DNA from: Temnopleurus reevesii
Taxonomy: Eukaryota > Echinodermata > Echinoidea > Temnopleuroida > Temnopleuridae
Direction of reading: 5' to 3'
Assembly: GCA_036244855.1 (NCBI GenBank)
Contig: BQKZ01000059.1
Span: 45,000 to 108,999 of the forward strand
DNA: 64,000 nt
Both the position numbers and the translations under genes were made by a program. The notes beneath the pieces are model-generated. The model searched no databases and was not told the origin of the DNA. It was given only the letters and a program-made list of their open reading frames with translations. This document shows, one piece after another, positions 37,400 through 49,463 of this stretch; the first letter of the stretch is position 1; the number at the start of each line of letters is the position of its first letter.

Positions 37400-39083
37400 A
37401 GGTTTTTTTTAACATCATTCGTCTAGACACGTGGCTTGATGCAAATGGAATATTAATCACGTGTGTACTTTCAGATTGAATTTCAACCCAAACGGATTTT
37501 ATTCATTATTGGTTTAACCACGGACAGCAGCTTTTGTGGATTTTTTTAAATATAGAGTGGATATCTTATGCGATTGATTTATATCTGGCTTGGAGTAGGT
37601 ACAGGTATTGGTAATTTTAAAATTTTAGTTCCAAGCTATTAACATTTTATCATCACGGTTTATACACCGCTTACTAAAGTAGAATTCTATCCCTTGAAAT
37701 ATCGTAATCTTGCTGTTTGTTCATACAAATGTGTTAATGCCTTTATTTCTTTTAAATGTTGAAAATATCACAAAGGATTTAGGGATAGAACGAAATATTG
37801 TTCATGCATTTTGAGTTGTGAAGTAGATTGGTTTTACATTAAGTTATGCCCGAGGAATCAGAGATCAAAGACGACCAATACAGCATACTGTTTTTGCTTG
37901 ACTAGAAGATTCATCAATGGAATGTTTATAATTCACATCTTTTTCAGTAAATTTTTGTATTTTGTGGAAGACTGCTGAAAGCAAAAAGTGTATTAAAATA
38001 ATAGATGTCAAAATTGCGGGAAGAAAGACAAACTGGGTAGAAATATCACTCTCAATTCCTTCAAGGTATATACTCGCTCTTATTTAAATGGGCCATCTTT
38101 TCTTAAGTAAACATATTGTTAAAAACATCTCAAAAGTACGTTCTTAAATTTAGAAAAAATGAGTAGTGTGAAATTGTTTTACAAGAAATTCTAATCACAT
38201 TATTCAGTATACTTTGTGCCATAAAAATGCCGAAAATGTGTGTCTTGGAGTAATTAACAATTCTTTACATCCATTTTAACTTTTTATTCGAAATTATGGC
38301 ATCTAGTTGTGACACTTGTTGTTACCATGAATCTTCTAGATGAAATAAAAAATTGCTTCATTGACCAAAAAGAGAAAAAAATATAGCAACAAGTCATCGA
38401 CGTATTTGCATTTCGAGGATTGACGTTTCGCTGCTTTTATCGTCTTTGATCTGTGATAGCTCGTGCATAGCTGTTTCAAAAGCTCTCTACCACATGCATG
38501 TATATCTTGCACGGTGTATCTGCACCTTAATTTTGCTATAAAAAATAAAGCGTTATATGGGCGTTCTAATTGCATGAAAAACAACTAAATTGTACAATTT
38601 TAAATGGTACTAGCCAGTATTGTATGACGGTACATGATTCATTTAAAGCGTCTTGCCCATTTCTTATATGGAACTTTATTTCATTTACAATAACATTTTA
38701 TTCATTATCATATTCATACATGATGACAAGATCAGTTAATTTTTTTTAATCATCATGATCATGATACTTAACATACACACAATTATTTTTTAGTCATTAT
38801 TCAGAAGTACTAATTTTAATTTGTGGCCTACAAACATGGCAAAATCATATTGTCAAGCACTTGAAAAAAATGAAAGAACTAAGAAGAGTGTTCAGTATAT
38901 CAAACATCTTGCAGTTTGAATCAGTCAGTAGATTCCATAATGTGGACTCCATTTGATAATGTTTTAATAAGCCGACTTTGATCCTGTTTTTGTTTCCTCT
39001 TGTCCTGGCGATATCTGAACAGTGCTTTTCGCCACTGATTGATTGGTTGATTGATTGATTGAAGACATTGAAGGCATTGTTCT
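37400..39083. other. No recognisable feature; probable 5' UTR intron of the receptor gene
   Basis: AT-rich. Ends in a short (ATTG)n run at about 39038-39061 and then the polypyrimidine tract of the splice acceptor. Confidence 0.4.
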
Positions 39084-39098
39084 CTTCTTCTCTTTCAG
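39081..39098 (+). other. 3' splice site before the receptor coding exon
   Basis: A pyrimidine-rich stretch ending TCTTCTTCTCTTTCAG places the acceptor AG at 39097-39098. The exon would then begin at 39099 with 73 bases of 5' UTR containing no upstream ATG and an in-frame TAA at 39112. Confidence 0.7.
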
Positions 39099-39171
39099 AT
39101 CACGTCTAGCTTAATTGCAAGAAAAGTGGGTGAATTATTCGGTTGACTGTGGATCACCCGACCTAGCAACA

Positions 39172-39714
39172 ATGGCGGACAATAAAATCGACGACCCGCT
39201 GACCACCACGGATCAACATGACAAGCAGATCTCAACCCAGGACTACACCTCCGAATCCTGGTCATCAGGTAACATGACAACATTCACCTTACCAACCCTC
39301 GATGGTGTCATGATCGGCAAGGTCATCACACTCTGTGTCATGATCATCATCTCCACCATCGGCAACGTCGCCACCGTCATGATCACGAGTAGATTACGAC
39401 GTCGTCGCAAGTCGACCGTCACTCTCCTAGTGCTGCACCTGGCCATAGCGGACCTCCTAGTCACCTACACCCACATGCTCCCCCATGCTATCTGGTACTC
39501 AGTCATCTGGTGGTACGCTGGAGACTTTCTCTGCCGGGTTGTGAAGTTTTTCTCAAGTTTTGGACTATTCCTGTCATCGTTCCTCACGGTCGACATCAGT
39601 CTCGATCACTGTATGGCCGTCTTCTACCCCCTCGCGAAGACACAACGACCACGGAAGGCGAAGTTCATGATCATCATGTCATATGTCTCATCAGTTTTAT
39701 TCAGCATTCCACAG
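39172..39714 (+). CDS. GnRH/corazonin/AKH-type GPCR, first coding exon (N-terminus to TM4), partial
   Basis: Encodes 181 residues of a class A peptide-hormone receptor in the plasma membrane. ATG at 39172 is the first after the acceptor and has a good context (A at -3, G at +4). An N-terminal tail of about 45 residues has one N-glycosylation site (N34-M-T). TM1 spans about 47-72 with Asn65 (1.50). TM2 spans about 81-104 with LHLAIADLL and Asp94 (2.50). WWYAGDFLCRV with Cys121 (3.25) starts TM3. TM4 spans about 163-180. The WYAG..LC and ISLD signatures point to the GnRH/corazonin/AKH receptor superfamily; which branch cannot be settled here. Odd feature: the DRY-equivalent is Asp145-His146-Cys147, lacking Arg3.50. 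The exon ends in phase 0 after SIPQ. TM5-TM7 were not found in the window. C-ending codons dominate, unlike the surrounding AT-rich DNA. Confidence 0.9.
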
Positions 39715-39720
39715 GTAAGA
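39715..39720 (+). other. 5' splice donor
   Basis: ACAG|GTAAGA is a consensus donor. Reading through it gives only eight more residues before a stop at 39739-39741, so splicing here is needed for a full receptor. Confidence 0.9.
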
Positions 39721-42700
39721 TTCTATTTTCTTGGTTCATAATATTCAACCTGTTCTAAAATCGAATCATTTATTCCACACATGCATTGACGGGACTGTAG
39801 AAATTGTCCGTAGAAATAGTTACTGTATCTATATGTTTCATCTTCGGAGATTGCTGCATGTGAACCATTTCGTGTTGATCTAGAAAGTGGTCTTAAAAAA
39901 TCGGTTTACATTATTTACAAAAAAAAAATGATGTTTGGCTTTGTACTGGAACAATTAGAATGCTGAATCTTGGCGCTTTGAAGCCGTTTTTTTTTATCCG
40001 GCGATGCCTCATTCAAATGATCTTATCACTAATCGTTTTCTTTCAATAGAAATATATGCATGATAATATTAGATACTTTAGGACGCCATCAGCATGCCTA
40101 AGATATTAATTTTGAACAAGACTTTAAGGGAATCGGAGATGCATGGCTTTAGTTTGGTAAATTACCTCGTTAGCCATGCTAATTAGTGCATCCCTATCTA
40201 AACATTTAAAAAGGTTGAAAGGTAATTTAAACCGACCTATATGTATATCCTGCATTTATGACGTCATGACGAATGGTGGTTACTATAAGCAATAAAAAAA
40301 TCACATTGTGTCGAATTTGATATGTTGAACAATTTAATTTCTCTACACTTACGAATATGATTCTGTTTCTATAGCTCTCAGACTGATTAAATTGACTGTA
40401 TTAATACTTTAACCTGCCAAATAGAATTTGTCAGATTTACTCTGTACTCCAAGTTCCAACTGCTCTTCAGTTAAGCACCCGCAGTCACCTCACTGATTGA
40501 GAAATAAATGGTCAGTATACTCAAGGGGAAGATTATCACAATGTGTGATACATTAATTAGAACTCTGACAGCCCGAAGGAGGTCACCAATTAAGAACGTT
40601 ATATCTTGAATTCACCTCAACGTACATTGTCAAGGTTGCACTATCCCCCATATTGGCACGTTGGGACATTCGCAACCCATTTCTCAAGGTTAAACATAAT
40701 TGGAAATATATGAGACTTAGAGGGAGAGGGCGCATTAATTACGAGTAAATGATGTCGCAAAATGTGAAGAATTGGGTCAGGGAAGTAGGTTATGGGGATA
40801 GTATGTGAGGCAACTGATCCCTTGAGATAGTCGCAACTTCTTTTTAACATGTTTAACGATGGGTATAAAATTGTCCATCATAATTCAGAGTCAAAGCACT
40901 ACTGTGGCATGAAGCCAGGAAGCGTTTTATTTTGTTTTTAAGGAGGGGATCATAAGTTGCATCGAAATGGGGCAGATGTCTTTAGAGGTTTAATCTTCGA
41001 CTTTATGTTTTGATATGTCTAAATTTCGATTTGATGTAACATTCGTTAACTAATCATTTTCCATTGTAGAGATAATAAATGAGTGTTTCATACAGGCGCG
41101 TTAATTCTAGCGGGAACTGACGCACGAAGTTATCGTTTTGCCTTTTATATCACTTTCCAACCTTGTTCAGTCAGATTTTGCACGATTGAGTCATCATTCT
41201 CATCATTCAAATCAAATCTGCGTCAAATTTACTTTTTACAAAAAACCCACAATATTTTGTATACATTGATAGAATCGAATAAGAATAATTGTCTACTAAT
41301 TAAATAACCATTCCATAGATTTTGGGAAAATCTGTCCTGGATATCAAGTCAGATTTGTATTTGCAAGTTTCTGAGTTATAATATAAAAGCAGTCGTGGAT
41401 GCTCAACAATTTCAAAAGTATATAACATGTTCAGAGTATTTTTGAAAAATATAGCTTTCAACTCTGAGATGCAATTGCTTAAAATGGGGCTCAGCTCATG
41501 TTTGTCCTATCAAAACTGTTTATGTGATGACGTTTTAACGATATCATAAACGCAAGAGTCCTTCTTTGACCATCCGTGTAAATAAAACAACAGTAATCAT
41601 ATTCCTTGAAATGTGATATTTGAATTGCGAACAAGTGCACTCATGTATTATGCGCATGACATATCAATAAAGTGTGTCCTTCTGTGCACTTTACTACCAT
41701 TATCATGGCTCTCGATAGGCCATTGTATCTTGTTGATGCAAAGCCTTTGAGAAGTAAATGCACTTGACATGCTTTAAACTGATTTAGGATACATCCCAAG
41801 TTTATACTGAACCATGGTGTGCTTTAAAATAATGTAGGGTTGTTTTCATGTATAGTAGAGAAAAGAGGCGAAGGGGCATACATGTCGCCTTCAATTGAAA
41901 GAAAGTCTTGCTGGGGAAAAAGAAGTCCAATATTTATAATACATTTTGTCCCTACCCGTATATTCTATTGATTTGCGATAGCATCATGCGGTCAAGTATG
42001 ATTTAAAAGACATGTTTCATTAAAAGAAAAACATTTCGATATACATTACACTTTACACTGGAATGTATGATTAATTAAAAGATAAAAGGACAGAAAATAC
42101 TGTCTAATTGTTACGTTGAATACCGATCGCCTATAACCAAATGATTTGAAGGAAGAAGAACAAATCCCCCCAAATGTGATAAAGTATTGACAAAGAAAGG
42201 GGAAGGCCAAATATATTAAAATACAATTGCCTTGCACCCCTTTTTGGTCTCAGTTAATTCAATTTCTACGTCGAGGGATGTTACCCCGCTAATTTCGTTG
42301 GCGTCGGCGATGGTTTGACCCACAGTATATATGTTTTTATGTGGTCTATAACCTATCTGGTGTATATACACTCTTTGACGTGCTTGATAAAAACAAATCT
42401 GGTACTCTACGAACACGTCAAGAGCAGCTTTTTATAGCAAAGTGGCAAGATATCTCATATCACCCAACAACGATCAATAACTCATAAATTCAGCGAAAAG
42501 GGGGAGAATCAGGCCTCAAACATTGAGGAAAAATGCAAGCCGTCATCATTGTCTGGAAAATATGGAAGATAACGTAATGAAATGGAGATGGTCGCAGTTG
42601 ACCTTTGAATGTATTGCAATCGATGGTGTTTATATTTGCCTTTTGAAGATGCTTTGGTAAGGAATTAGTCGGATACTTTATATTAAATTATTGATCCCTC

Positions 42701-43028
42701 GCAGTCAGTCTGTGTTGTAGACTGCACGTAATGTATGCCCCGTGTTTCATCATTCACAGCATGTATGGGCTGATTCAGCATAATCACCAAAATGATAGAA
42801 TATGCAAAACAAATTAGGTTTGTCGTTTTGTTGGTGTTATTTCAAAAGAAAACCGCTGTTTTACCGATGTGACACTATTCTTTGTCCTCAAGTTTAATCT
42901 TTTTTTGGAGGGTGAGCCATATTTTTTCACACCATTTCTTCTATGATTGTCACCGTTCTGCACATCATACCAATCTTTAGTACATCCCATTCATGACATT
43001 ATGCCATTTCGCTGATATTGTTCCCAGA
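39721..43028 (+). other. Probable receptor intron; no further exon recognised
   Basis: AT-rich sequence. I looked for coding segments for the second extracellular loop, TM5, TM6 (CWxPY-like) and TM7 (D/NPxxY-like) on the plus strand and saw none. Small ORFs are unrecognised. Confidence 0.45.
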
Positions 43029-43163
43029 CCAGGGGCCTGTAACATAAAAAAAGCAATTAAACTAACGATAAATATTTATCGTACGTCTATGGCAAAACAT
43101 ATACCATAGAGATACGATTAATTGCAAAATATATCGTATCTCTTTTATGTTACAGGCCCCAGG
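43029..43163. mobile_element. MITE family CCWGGGGCCTGTAACATAAA, copy B
   Basis: The left end CCAGGGGCCTGTAACATAAA is inverted at the right end (CCTGGGGCCTGTAACATAAA). The interior repeats CAATTAA and TACGAT motifs and includes TCTATGGCAAA, which is shared with copy C. It directly abuts the next element. Confidence 0.93.
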
Positions 43164-43323
43164 GTTGTGTTTCATGGAACTGTTCGCAGATCTACGCATG
43201 ACTATACGAGTGACTGGTGATCCTTTCTCGCACTCAATGATAACCCGTGGCGCTGAATCACACCTAAGAAAGAGTCACCAGTCGTTCTCAGAGTCGTGCG
43301 CACAGCTTTATGAAATACAACTC
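43161..43323. mobile_element. Foldback MITE family GGTTGTGTTTCAT, copy 3
   Basis: The left end GGGTTGTGTTTCATGGAACT and the inverted right end (GAGTTGTATTTCATAAAGCT) extend into paired arms of about 60 bp with mismatches, including GAGTGACTGGTGATCCTTTC against GAACGACTGGTGACTCTTTC. Homologous to 29399-29553. Shares its first bases with the end of the preceding MITE. Confidence 0.85.
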
Positions 43324-43713
43324 AGATCTAGACATAGAAATCGTTTTCTTATCAAATGTGACATAATGTAACATGAAGGAGAACATAACTAACAAGAGTG
43401 ATTGATGAGAAGGGGAACATTATAATTAACATGCCATGATAAGCTAACATTTCACAGAGGGAAATTGAGATAGGGAGAGAGGGGGAAGGGGTGGGTGGTA
43501 GATATGTTCCTCGTGAACAAATATCAAAAGTTATGTATAATTTTTTATACAGTCTGTCGAACCGACTTTTAGTCAGCTCTGAACAAATCCAACTAATTTT
43601 TTAAATTTCTATTTGATTCAAAGTTGACTGGTTATCGCTGCGACAAATGTCTAAGTTGACTTTGATCCCATTGGTTATGTCGTGGAATGTGAGGGGATGG
43701 GATCATCGAGTAT

Positions 43714-43824
43714 GGAATTTGGAATTTATTCATTTGAACGTCATTGACATGTACAGCCAACATTTTGTTCTGATTGGAATTTGGAATTTGGAATTTATTC
43801 ATTTGAACGTCATTGACATGTACA
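43714..43824 (+). repeat. Perfect 42-bp direct repeat, period 69 bp
   Basis: The 42 bp at 43714-43755 recur exactly at 43783-43824. They start GGAATTTGGAATTTATTCAT and end GACATGTACA. The exact identity indicates a recent duplication. The overlapping ORFs on both strands mirror the repeat. Confidence 0.95.
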
Positions 43825-44199
43825 ATAACGAAGAGAAAGGGAATTGAGCATAATGGTATAGACACTAATAGAGATGGGAAGAGGTTGGAGGCAAGAATGA
43901 AGGATGGACGAACGAAAATGAGAGAGGAAGACAGGCAGAAAGAAAAAGAACAACGAATATGGCCCCTTATTTTACAGAGTAGTCGTTAACTAACAAATCC
44001 TAAAGCAAGAGACATACATTTTAAGAAATGCTTTGTGAAATTGGATTTCTGCACATTTATAACCCGCAGAAGACGTGATAAAAATTTATGATTAGCTGTG
44101 ACTCGACATTTTGAAGGGTGCCTGTAATGCAATGTATGATGATCAGTTTGAAATATTTACCGATTCAGACCAAAATTACGTATAAGTGTCCTCGGTACA

Positions 44200-44465
44200 A
44201 TAGTAAAAAATGAATGATAATAACAAGAATATCTTTTGTTTATCTAGGGTAACCAATTTTAGCTGAACGCTATTATTCAAGCGGGCCCTGCATAGCATTA
44301 AGTTACTATTGCCCTTCCATATTCTTAAATACCGAGCGTCTGGCAAGAAGGTAGATGGTCCCAATTTTAAAAAAGTATTTGGTATGACTCGGTTGAAGAT
44401 CGAACCCACGACCTCCCGTTCATTGGGCAGATGCTCTACAAATGAGCCACATAATGTCCGACCTT
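44200..44465 (-). mobile_element. tRNA-derived SINE, second family
   Basis: On the minus strand the head reads GTGGCTCATTTGTAGAGC (A box, 44433-44450) and, after tRNA-like spacing, GTGGGTTCGATC (B box, 44398-44409), then ACCGAGTCATACCAAA. The body includes GGGACCATCTACCTTCTTGC, and an ATTATT-type tail lies near 44200-44235. This differs from the SINEs at 11456 and 35693. The minus-strand ORF of 117 codons here is a by-product. Confidence 0.75.
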
Positions 44466-44469
44466 GACC

Positions 44470-46760
44470 AGACATTGTCAATACATAATTTGGTGCATTT
44501 GATGAATAAATTAGTATTGAATAAACCAATTCATAAATTAATATTTGAGTAATCGAATAAGTAGATTAAAAAACTGATATATTTTAGAATAAAAATATGA
44601 TTGTATAATATTTAAAAAAAAAAAACGCTTTGATTTTCCCATAAAAATGGATTTTCAGCGTACCCTTGTTCCTGCGGACCGCAGTCCCTGCTATGATAAT
44701 CAACTAAGTGCCTTAATTTATTAAATAGCTCACCTTCACCCAATAGCATCATTCTGACACATGACATTATCGTACACACTTCCATGTTCAGTAAATTGAA
44801 ATTGAAGCATCAATTAAAAATGTTGATTCAATCACACCTCGCAGCCCGATTGACAAATTATAGATAATTGACAAGTGGCATATAGGTTGTATCAAAACAT
44901 CAATTAATAAGGAAAATCATTTTTAAAGGTAATAACATTTGTTACGATAGACTTAAAGTGTTAGCTAAGAGTACTGATTAAACTTGTCACCAGTGAAAAC
45001 AATCTTTCCAAATTTAGATGAGTGAAATGATAGAAAGAAGAAACAAAACGGAGGCTAAAATGGGTGCAAACAAATTAATGTGGAGCAAATGAAAATCTGG
45101 TGAAATCAAATATCTCTGATGGTAACTACAAAACGTTTGAATCCTCCCTTTTCTATAATGTATTTTGATGGTCTGTTGACGTTGGCGTCAGAGTTTTAGT
45201 GATGCAATGGGAATGACATAAGGGTATGTAGAGGCGGGAAAAGAAATCATGACTTTAAATTTAAAGAAAGTTATTTAAATCTTTAACGCCTGCAGCAGAA
45301 GACTTTTACGACAAAATTAATGAATTAAATTAATCCCATTGGCGCTGAGTTAATAATCTAATATCAATTCCAGTAACAGTCTGTTAATACTTTTCTGAAG
45401 TTGACTGCTTAGTATAAATCACTATAGGTGTTAATCTCAATAGATGCGTAGATCGGGAAAGTGATTAAAAAGCTTCCCTAAATGGAGCACTCGTCCATGG
45501 AATGGCCTGAGAGCACGACTCCCTTTTGCTGTGGATTATTCGTTTTTGCTTTTGTTTTAGAGTGTTTTCTTTTTAATTCTGCTTGCGCTTATGCCTATAG
45601 AGCATGGCGTTAAATAAGATACATTTGTTAAACGCTATAATAGTTATTTTGTGTTTTTGTGAAAGTATGGAAAGTGCATTTTCTCTCAAAATATTGTTTT
45701 TCAATATCACCATGTAAAGACTCTGATCATTAACAACACAAAAAAAAATACAGTCATACCATGCTTGCTTGCGAATGAAAGTTTACCCATTTTCTGCTCT
45801 AAATATAATGTGTCTTAATATACTGTGACTTTTGAAAAGTGGCATTTTCCCTTTGATGTGCGCTCAAGGTCATCTTAAATTTAGGCTGATATTTTACACC
45901 TATAAGAAAACCAGATGTTAAAAAATATTCCAGCTAGAGTCTCTTCATGGAAACTTTCGTCTCGAAAGCCTGTGGTGTTAAGAAAATATTACATGCTTTT
46001 GTAGATGTGTTTATATGAGAATGGTGAGAATACAAGAAGGGTTCGGAGAGGGACAGGATTGGGTTGTGATGGATGGAGAGGAGGAAATGAAATAGGAGAT
46101 GGAAAATCGATAGAAAGATGGAAATGGAGAAATGATTCAAATAGTAAAAAGAAAAAAGATGCGAAATATAATAGAAATATGCAAAAGGTAGCGACACTGA
46201 AACATAGTGCGCACGTTTTCGGCAAGAACGTTACGGAGATCAATAAACAATAAAGCAAGATTCGGACAGAGGACCGAAATCCTGAACTATGCGTTCTGTT
46301 GCGGTGCAGAAGGAAAGATTAAAACTTGTCGAACTCAATATCGCGTCTTATAAGAACTAGGTTAAGGATATTTTGATGACCCCAATCCGACAAAGTCATA
46401 TAAAATGATGCGAAGTAATGGCAAAGCGACACGTCATGACCGGTCATATCTAAATAAAATGCTTGTTAATTATTGATTTCTCGAGTTTGCCATCGTATAT
46501 GTCGAATCCACTTTAGATGAATCGATTCGAAGATGGTTTAAGCCGAATCATCATGTCCTCTTGGCGGCGGATTACTGAGTACATATTGATAAACGTAAAG
46601 AGGATTTAAGAAGAGATTTTACGTGCAAATAAGACCTCTATCTTAAAATATAAAAGTTTAAGATTTTGTAAAGCTGTCCGTTGCTGTGGCATACGCCGAA
46701 ATCTTAGGCTGTCTATACGTTATGCAGGACTACATCAAGGTATTGATAATAAAATGTATA
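44470..46760. other. No recognisable feature
   Basis: Nothing supported. A purine-rich stretch at 46020-46160 yields long ORFs on both strands with no domain. Confidence 0.4.
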
Positions 46761-46764
46761 AAGC

Positions 46765-47212
46765 CAGCAGACACTTGCAAGACTTTTGGTCACGATTTTG
46801 TCGTGGCAAGTCGTGCCATTTAGGGGCACGAACTGGAAGCCTCCAACATTGTTGACGACTAGTTCGCGCATACTTCAGACGAGTTCACGAATAGTTGACG
46901 AATGCGTGTCCGTCTGTGTCAACATTAACACGAACTAGCAAGATGTGTTCACGCATAGCTTGCGCATAGTTTACGCCTAGTTTACGCACTTCCTGCATTT
47001 GCAAGACGAGTTTGGGCTATTTGGACGGTGTTGTGATCCTGCTGTCTCTCCGAGATAACATCGACACCTGATATGGATGACTAGGGGGCCAGTTCGTGTC
47101 AATTTGGACATCGATGGACAAGCATTCGTGAACTATTCGTGAATCCGTCGTGAACTATACCACGACTTGCCACGACAAAATCGTGGACAAAAGTCGTGCA
47201 AGTGTCACCCTG
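46765..47212. mobile_element. Non-autonomous DNA transposon with 50-bp TIRs (hAT-like ends)
   Basis: The left end CAGCAGACACTTGCAAGACT and the inverted right end (CAGGGTGACACTTGCACGAC) continue into near-identical arms containing CACGATTTTGTCGTGGCAAG on both sides. Arms are about 50 bp. The interior carries degenerate short repeats such as GCATAGTTTACGCCTAGTTT. A terminus starting CAGGG is common in hAT elements, but no 8-bp duplication could be matched, and there is no transposase. Confidence 0.85.
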
Positions 47213-47214
47213 AA

Positions 47215-48500
47215 TTCAGTTTGGCATAAGATGCGGAGAACAGAATAATTTCGACAAATAAAGCTAGTGTAAAATTTCAAGGCTAATTTTAATTATTGTT
47301 GAAATCATAACTGGTTTGTGTAATAATGTGACTGTAATCTTCGAAAGTGACCTTTAGGGCTGATAAACATAATCGATGGGGGATGGGGCATTAGATGAAA
47401 ATTATAATTATTCTGTTTGAGTCTTCTATAATATAATTTCCATTCAGTATATTAGTTCTCGATTCAAATATTATTCAAACTAAAGGTAACATTATTTTGA
47501 TAAGGTATCATTACATACACGATTTCTATACTAAGTTTGATAATATGAGATACGATAATATTTGTTTGTGTTTGTTTTGTACTTGATAAATATGTGTTAT
47601 TTGTGATATCATGAATGGAGAATAAAATAATTATTGAAAAAAAATCTTTAGAAACTCTTAAACAATACAAATCGAGAGAAATGCTCTGTCTTCGTGAAAT
47701 ATAACTTCGGTTTGAGAGGGCGAATATTTTGTTCCAGATGCCAAGTTGTTTTCACCCACTCAGGGTTAGTTTGGTATTAATTTGGGAAGGGGCTTGTGGA
47801 TAATGCCCAATTGTTCCTTCGCTTCGAAATCGCCACCCTCTTTCTCGATCGCCAACATTTATTGCCAAGATCACGTAGATGGATTGATGAGCTACATGTG
47901 GGGGTGCAACTGTTTAAAAGCCCTCTCGATAAAGCTGACGTGCAAACGCGCGGGTGAAGAGACTCGATAAAATGGCTATTTGCTCAACGATTTTTGGCGT
48001 TTTACTCACAAGATCGTGTTACCAATATATTGAATGGACACTCGGTTCGTTTCCATTCCTCAGATTTTGTGTTCGAAAAGTCTTCTCCCATGCAGAGAAT
48101 TTCTACCTCAGTTTCCATACCTGATTTTGGCTTGAGGTTGTCTACGCATCTTGGTCAAACCACTCTCATGAGAGTAGTATTGGGAATGTAAACACCTGTG
48201 GAACGGACCTGGCAAGCTCACGTAGACACCACGCATACGTTCAAAACAATTTTCTGGAGCAGGAATATGAAGGGTCGTTCTGGGGGAACACTCAAGTGGA
48301 CGGTGTTCCAAAAAGGAAATCAATTGCATAGAACTATTTCGGGGACTTTCCCATGGCTATCAGTCACACTTTCTAGACTAGATAAATATTTTGTTTTCGA
48401 ATTCTTTATCCATGAAGAAAATGAACAAAATGCAATCCCCCAAAGAATTTTTTTATCATCTTTCGTTTCTTACCCTAATCACTTCGCGTTGGCTTAACAC
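47215..48500. other. No recognisable feature
   Basis: ORFs at 47782-48497 are moderately GC-rich but unrecognised and are not supported by splice or start context. Confidence 0.35.
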
Positions 48501-48502
48501 GA

Positions 48503-48638
48503 CCTGGACCCCATAACATAAAGCTTTCCAAATTGATCGTACGATTGATATCAATCGTAAGTCTATGGCAAATCGTGTATATAAGTTTGCGATTGATCGC
48601 AAAATAAATTGTATTCCATTTATGATACAGGACCCAGG
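48503..48638. mobile_element. MITE family CCWGGGGCCTGTAACATAAA, copy C (diverged)
   Basis: The left end CCTGGACCCCATAACATAAA and the inverted right end (CCTGGGTCCTGTATCATAAA) bracket 136 bp. TCTATGGCAAA in the middle is shared with copy B. It is more mutated than copies A and B. Confidence 0.85.
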
Positions 48639-48639
48639 T

Positions 48640-49460
48640 GGCTAAGTTGATTATTAAACTTAATACATGTTGCTCAATAGCATGGAAAACATGAAATACT
48701 TTGTAGGATTTATTCAGGTTTCATAGTTTTTTTTTAACACTATGGAAGTCAATTTGGCGAGTATAAAACGTTGCAGAACGATTGCGTTTGTTGCTTATTA
48801 TTGTGTAATGTTATCTTATATCTTGGAACTTCTGTTGGGTATAAGGAAAGGCAATCTAAATTTTAATGGGTTTCGAATTTTGACCATTATGCGTTAATAT
48901 ATTAACAAGCACACAGCTGCACGGAATATCAACTCGGCCAATTTCTCTTTCATCTACTGATCTAAATGTTTAATAGTTACGGGGAGCAATTAAAAGTTAG
49001 CAAATAGACCATTTCAGATGTCAAATTATCAACCTTTCACTGTCTTCCAAGTATACAACAACAATAAAATTAGAAACTCTATTATATCAAGATGGTCTTT
49101 CAGATAACGGTTTCACATTTTTGATAGAAATGATAGATTAACACAACATTCTTTATTAAATTTGACCTGAATGATTTCGATTCTTGTGGGTCTACTGAAC
49201 CCTTCGTTTTGTAGACGACCATGACAATAATGAATTGCGTCGGTGTCCTGAACGTGGAGTGTAGGGCAGACGGTGCTTAATTGGAAAATGTCGCATTTTG
49301 ATGGGCCCATTCTTCAATTATTCCCCAGCTCGTCCATTATCACGATGTTTTGATATCCTGCTCACATTAAATATCATCCGGTGTTTAGCTGGCTTTTAGC
49401 CAGTGAACATACGGGGAATACTAGTCTGATATGGCTCCAGGTCAATTTTCTCGTCAAAGT
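48640..49460. other. No recognisable feature
   Basis: Nothing supported. Confidence 0.4.
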
Positions 49461-49463
49461 TGA

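Noticed and set aside
39115..39171. Upstream extension of the receptor ORF by 19 codons from a TTG
   Set aside because: Not an ATG, directly follows an in-frame TAA at 39112 and lies in the 5' UTR between the splice acceptor and a well-placed ATG at 39172.
43147..43371. Peptide similarity between ORFs at 43147-43371 and 29349-29567
   Set aside because: The similarity is explained by both lying in copies of the same foldback MITE; not a gene family.
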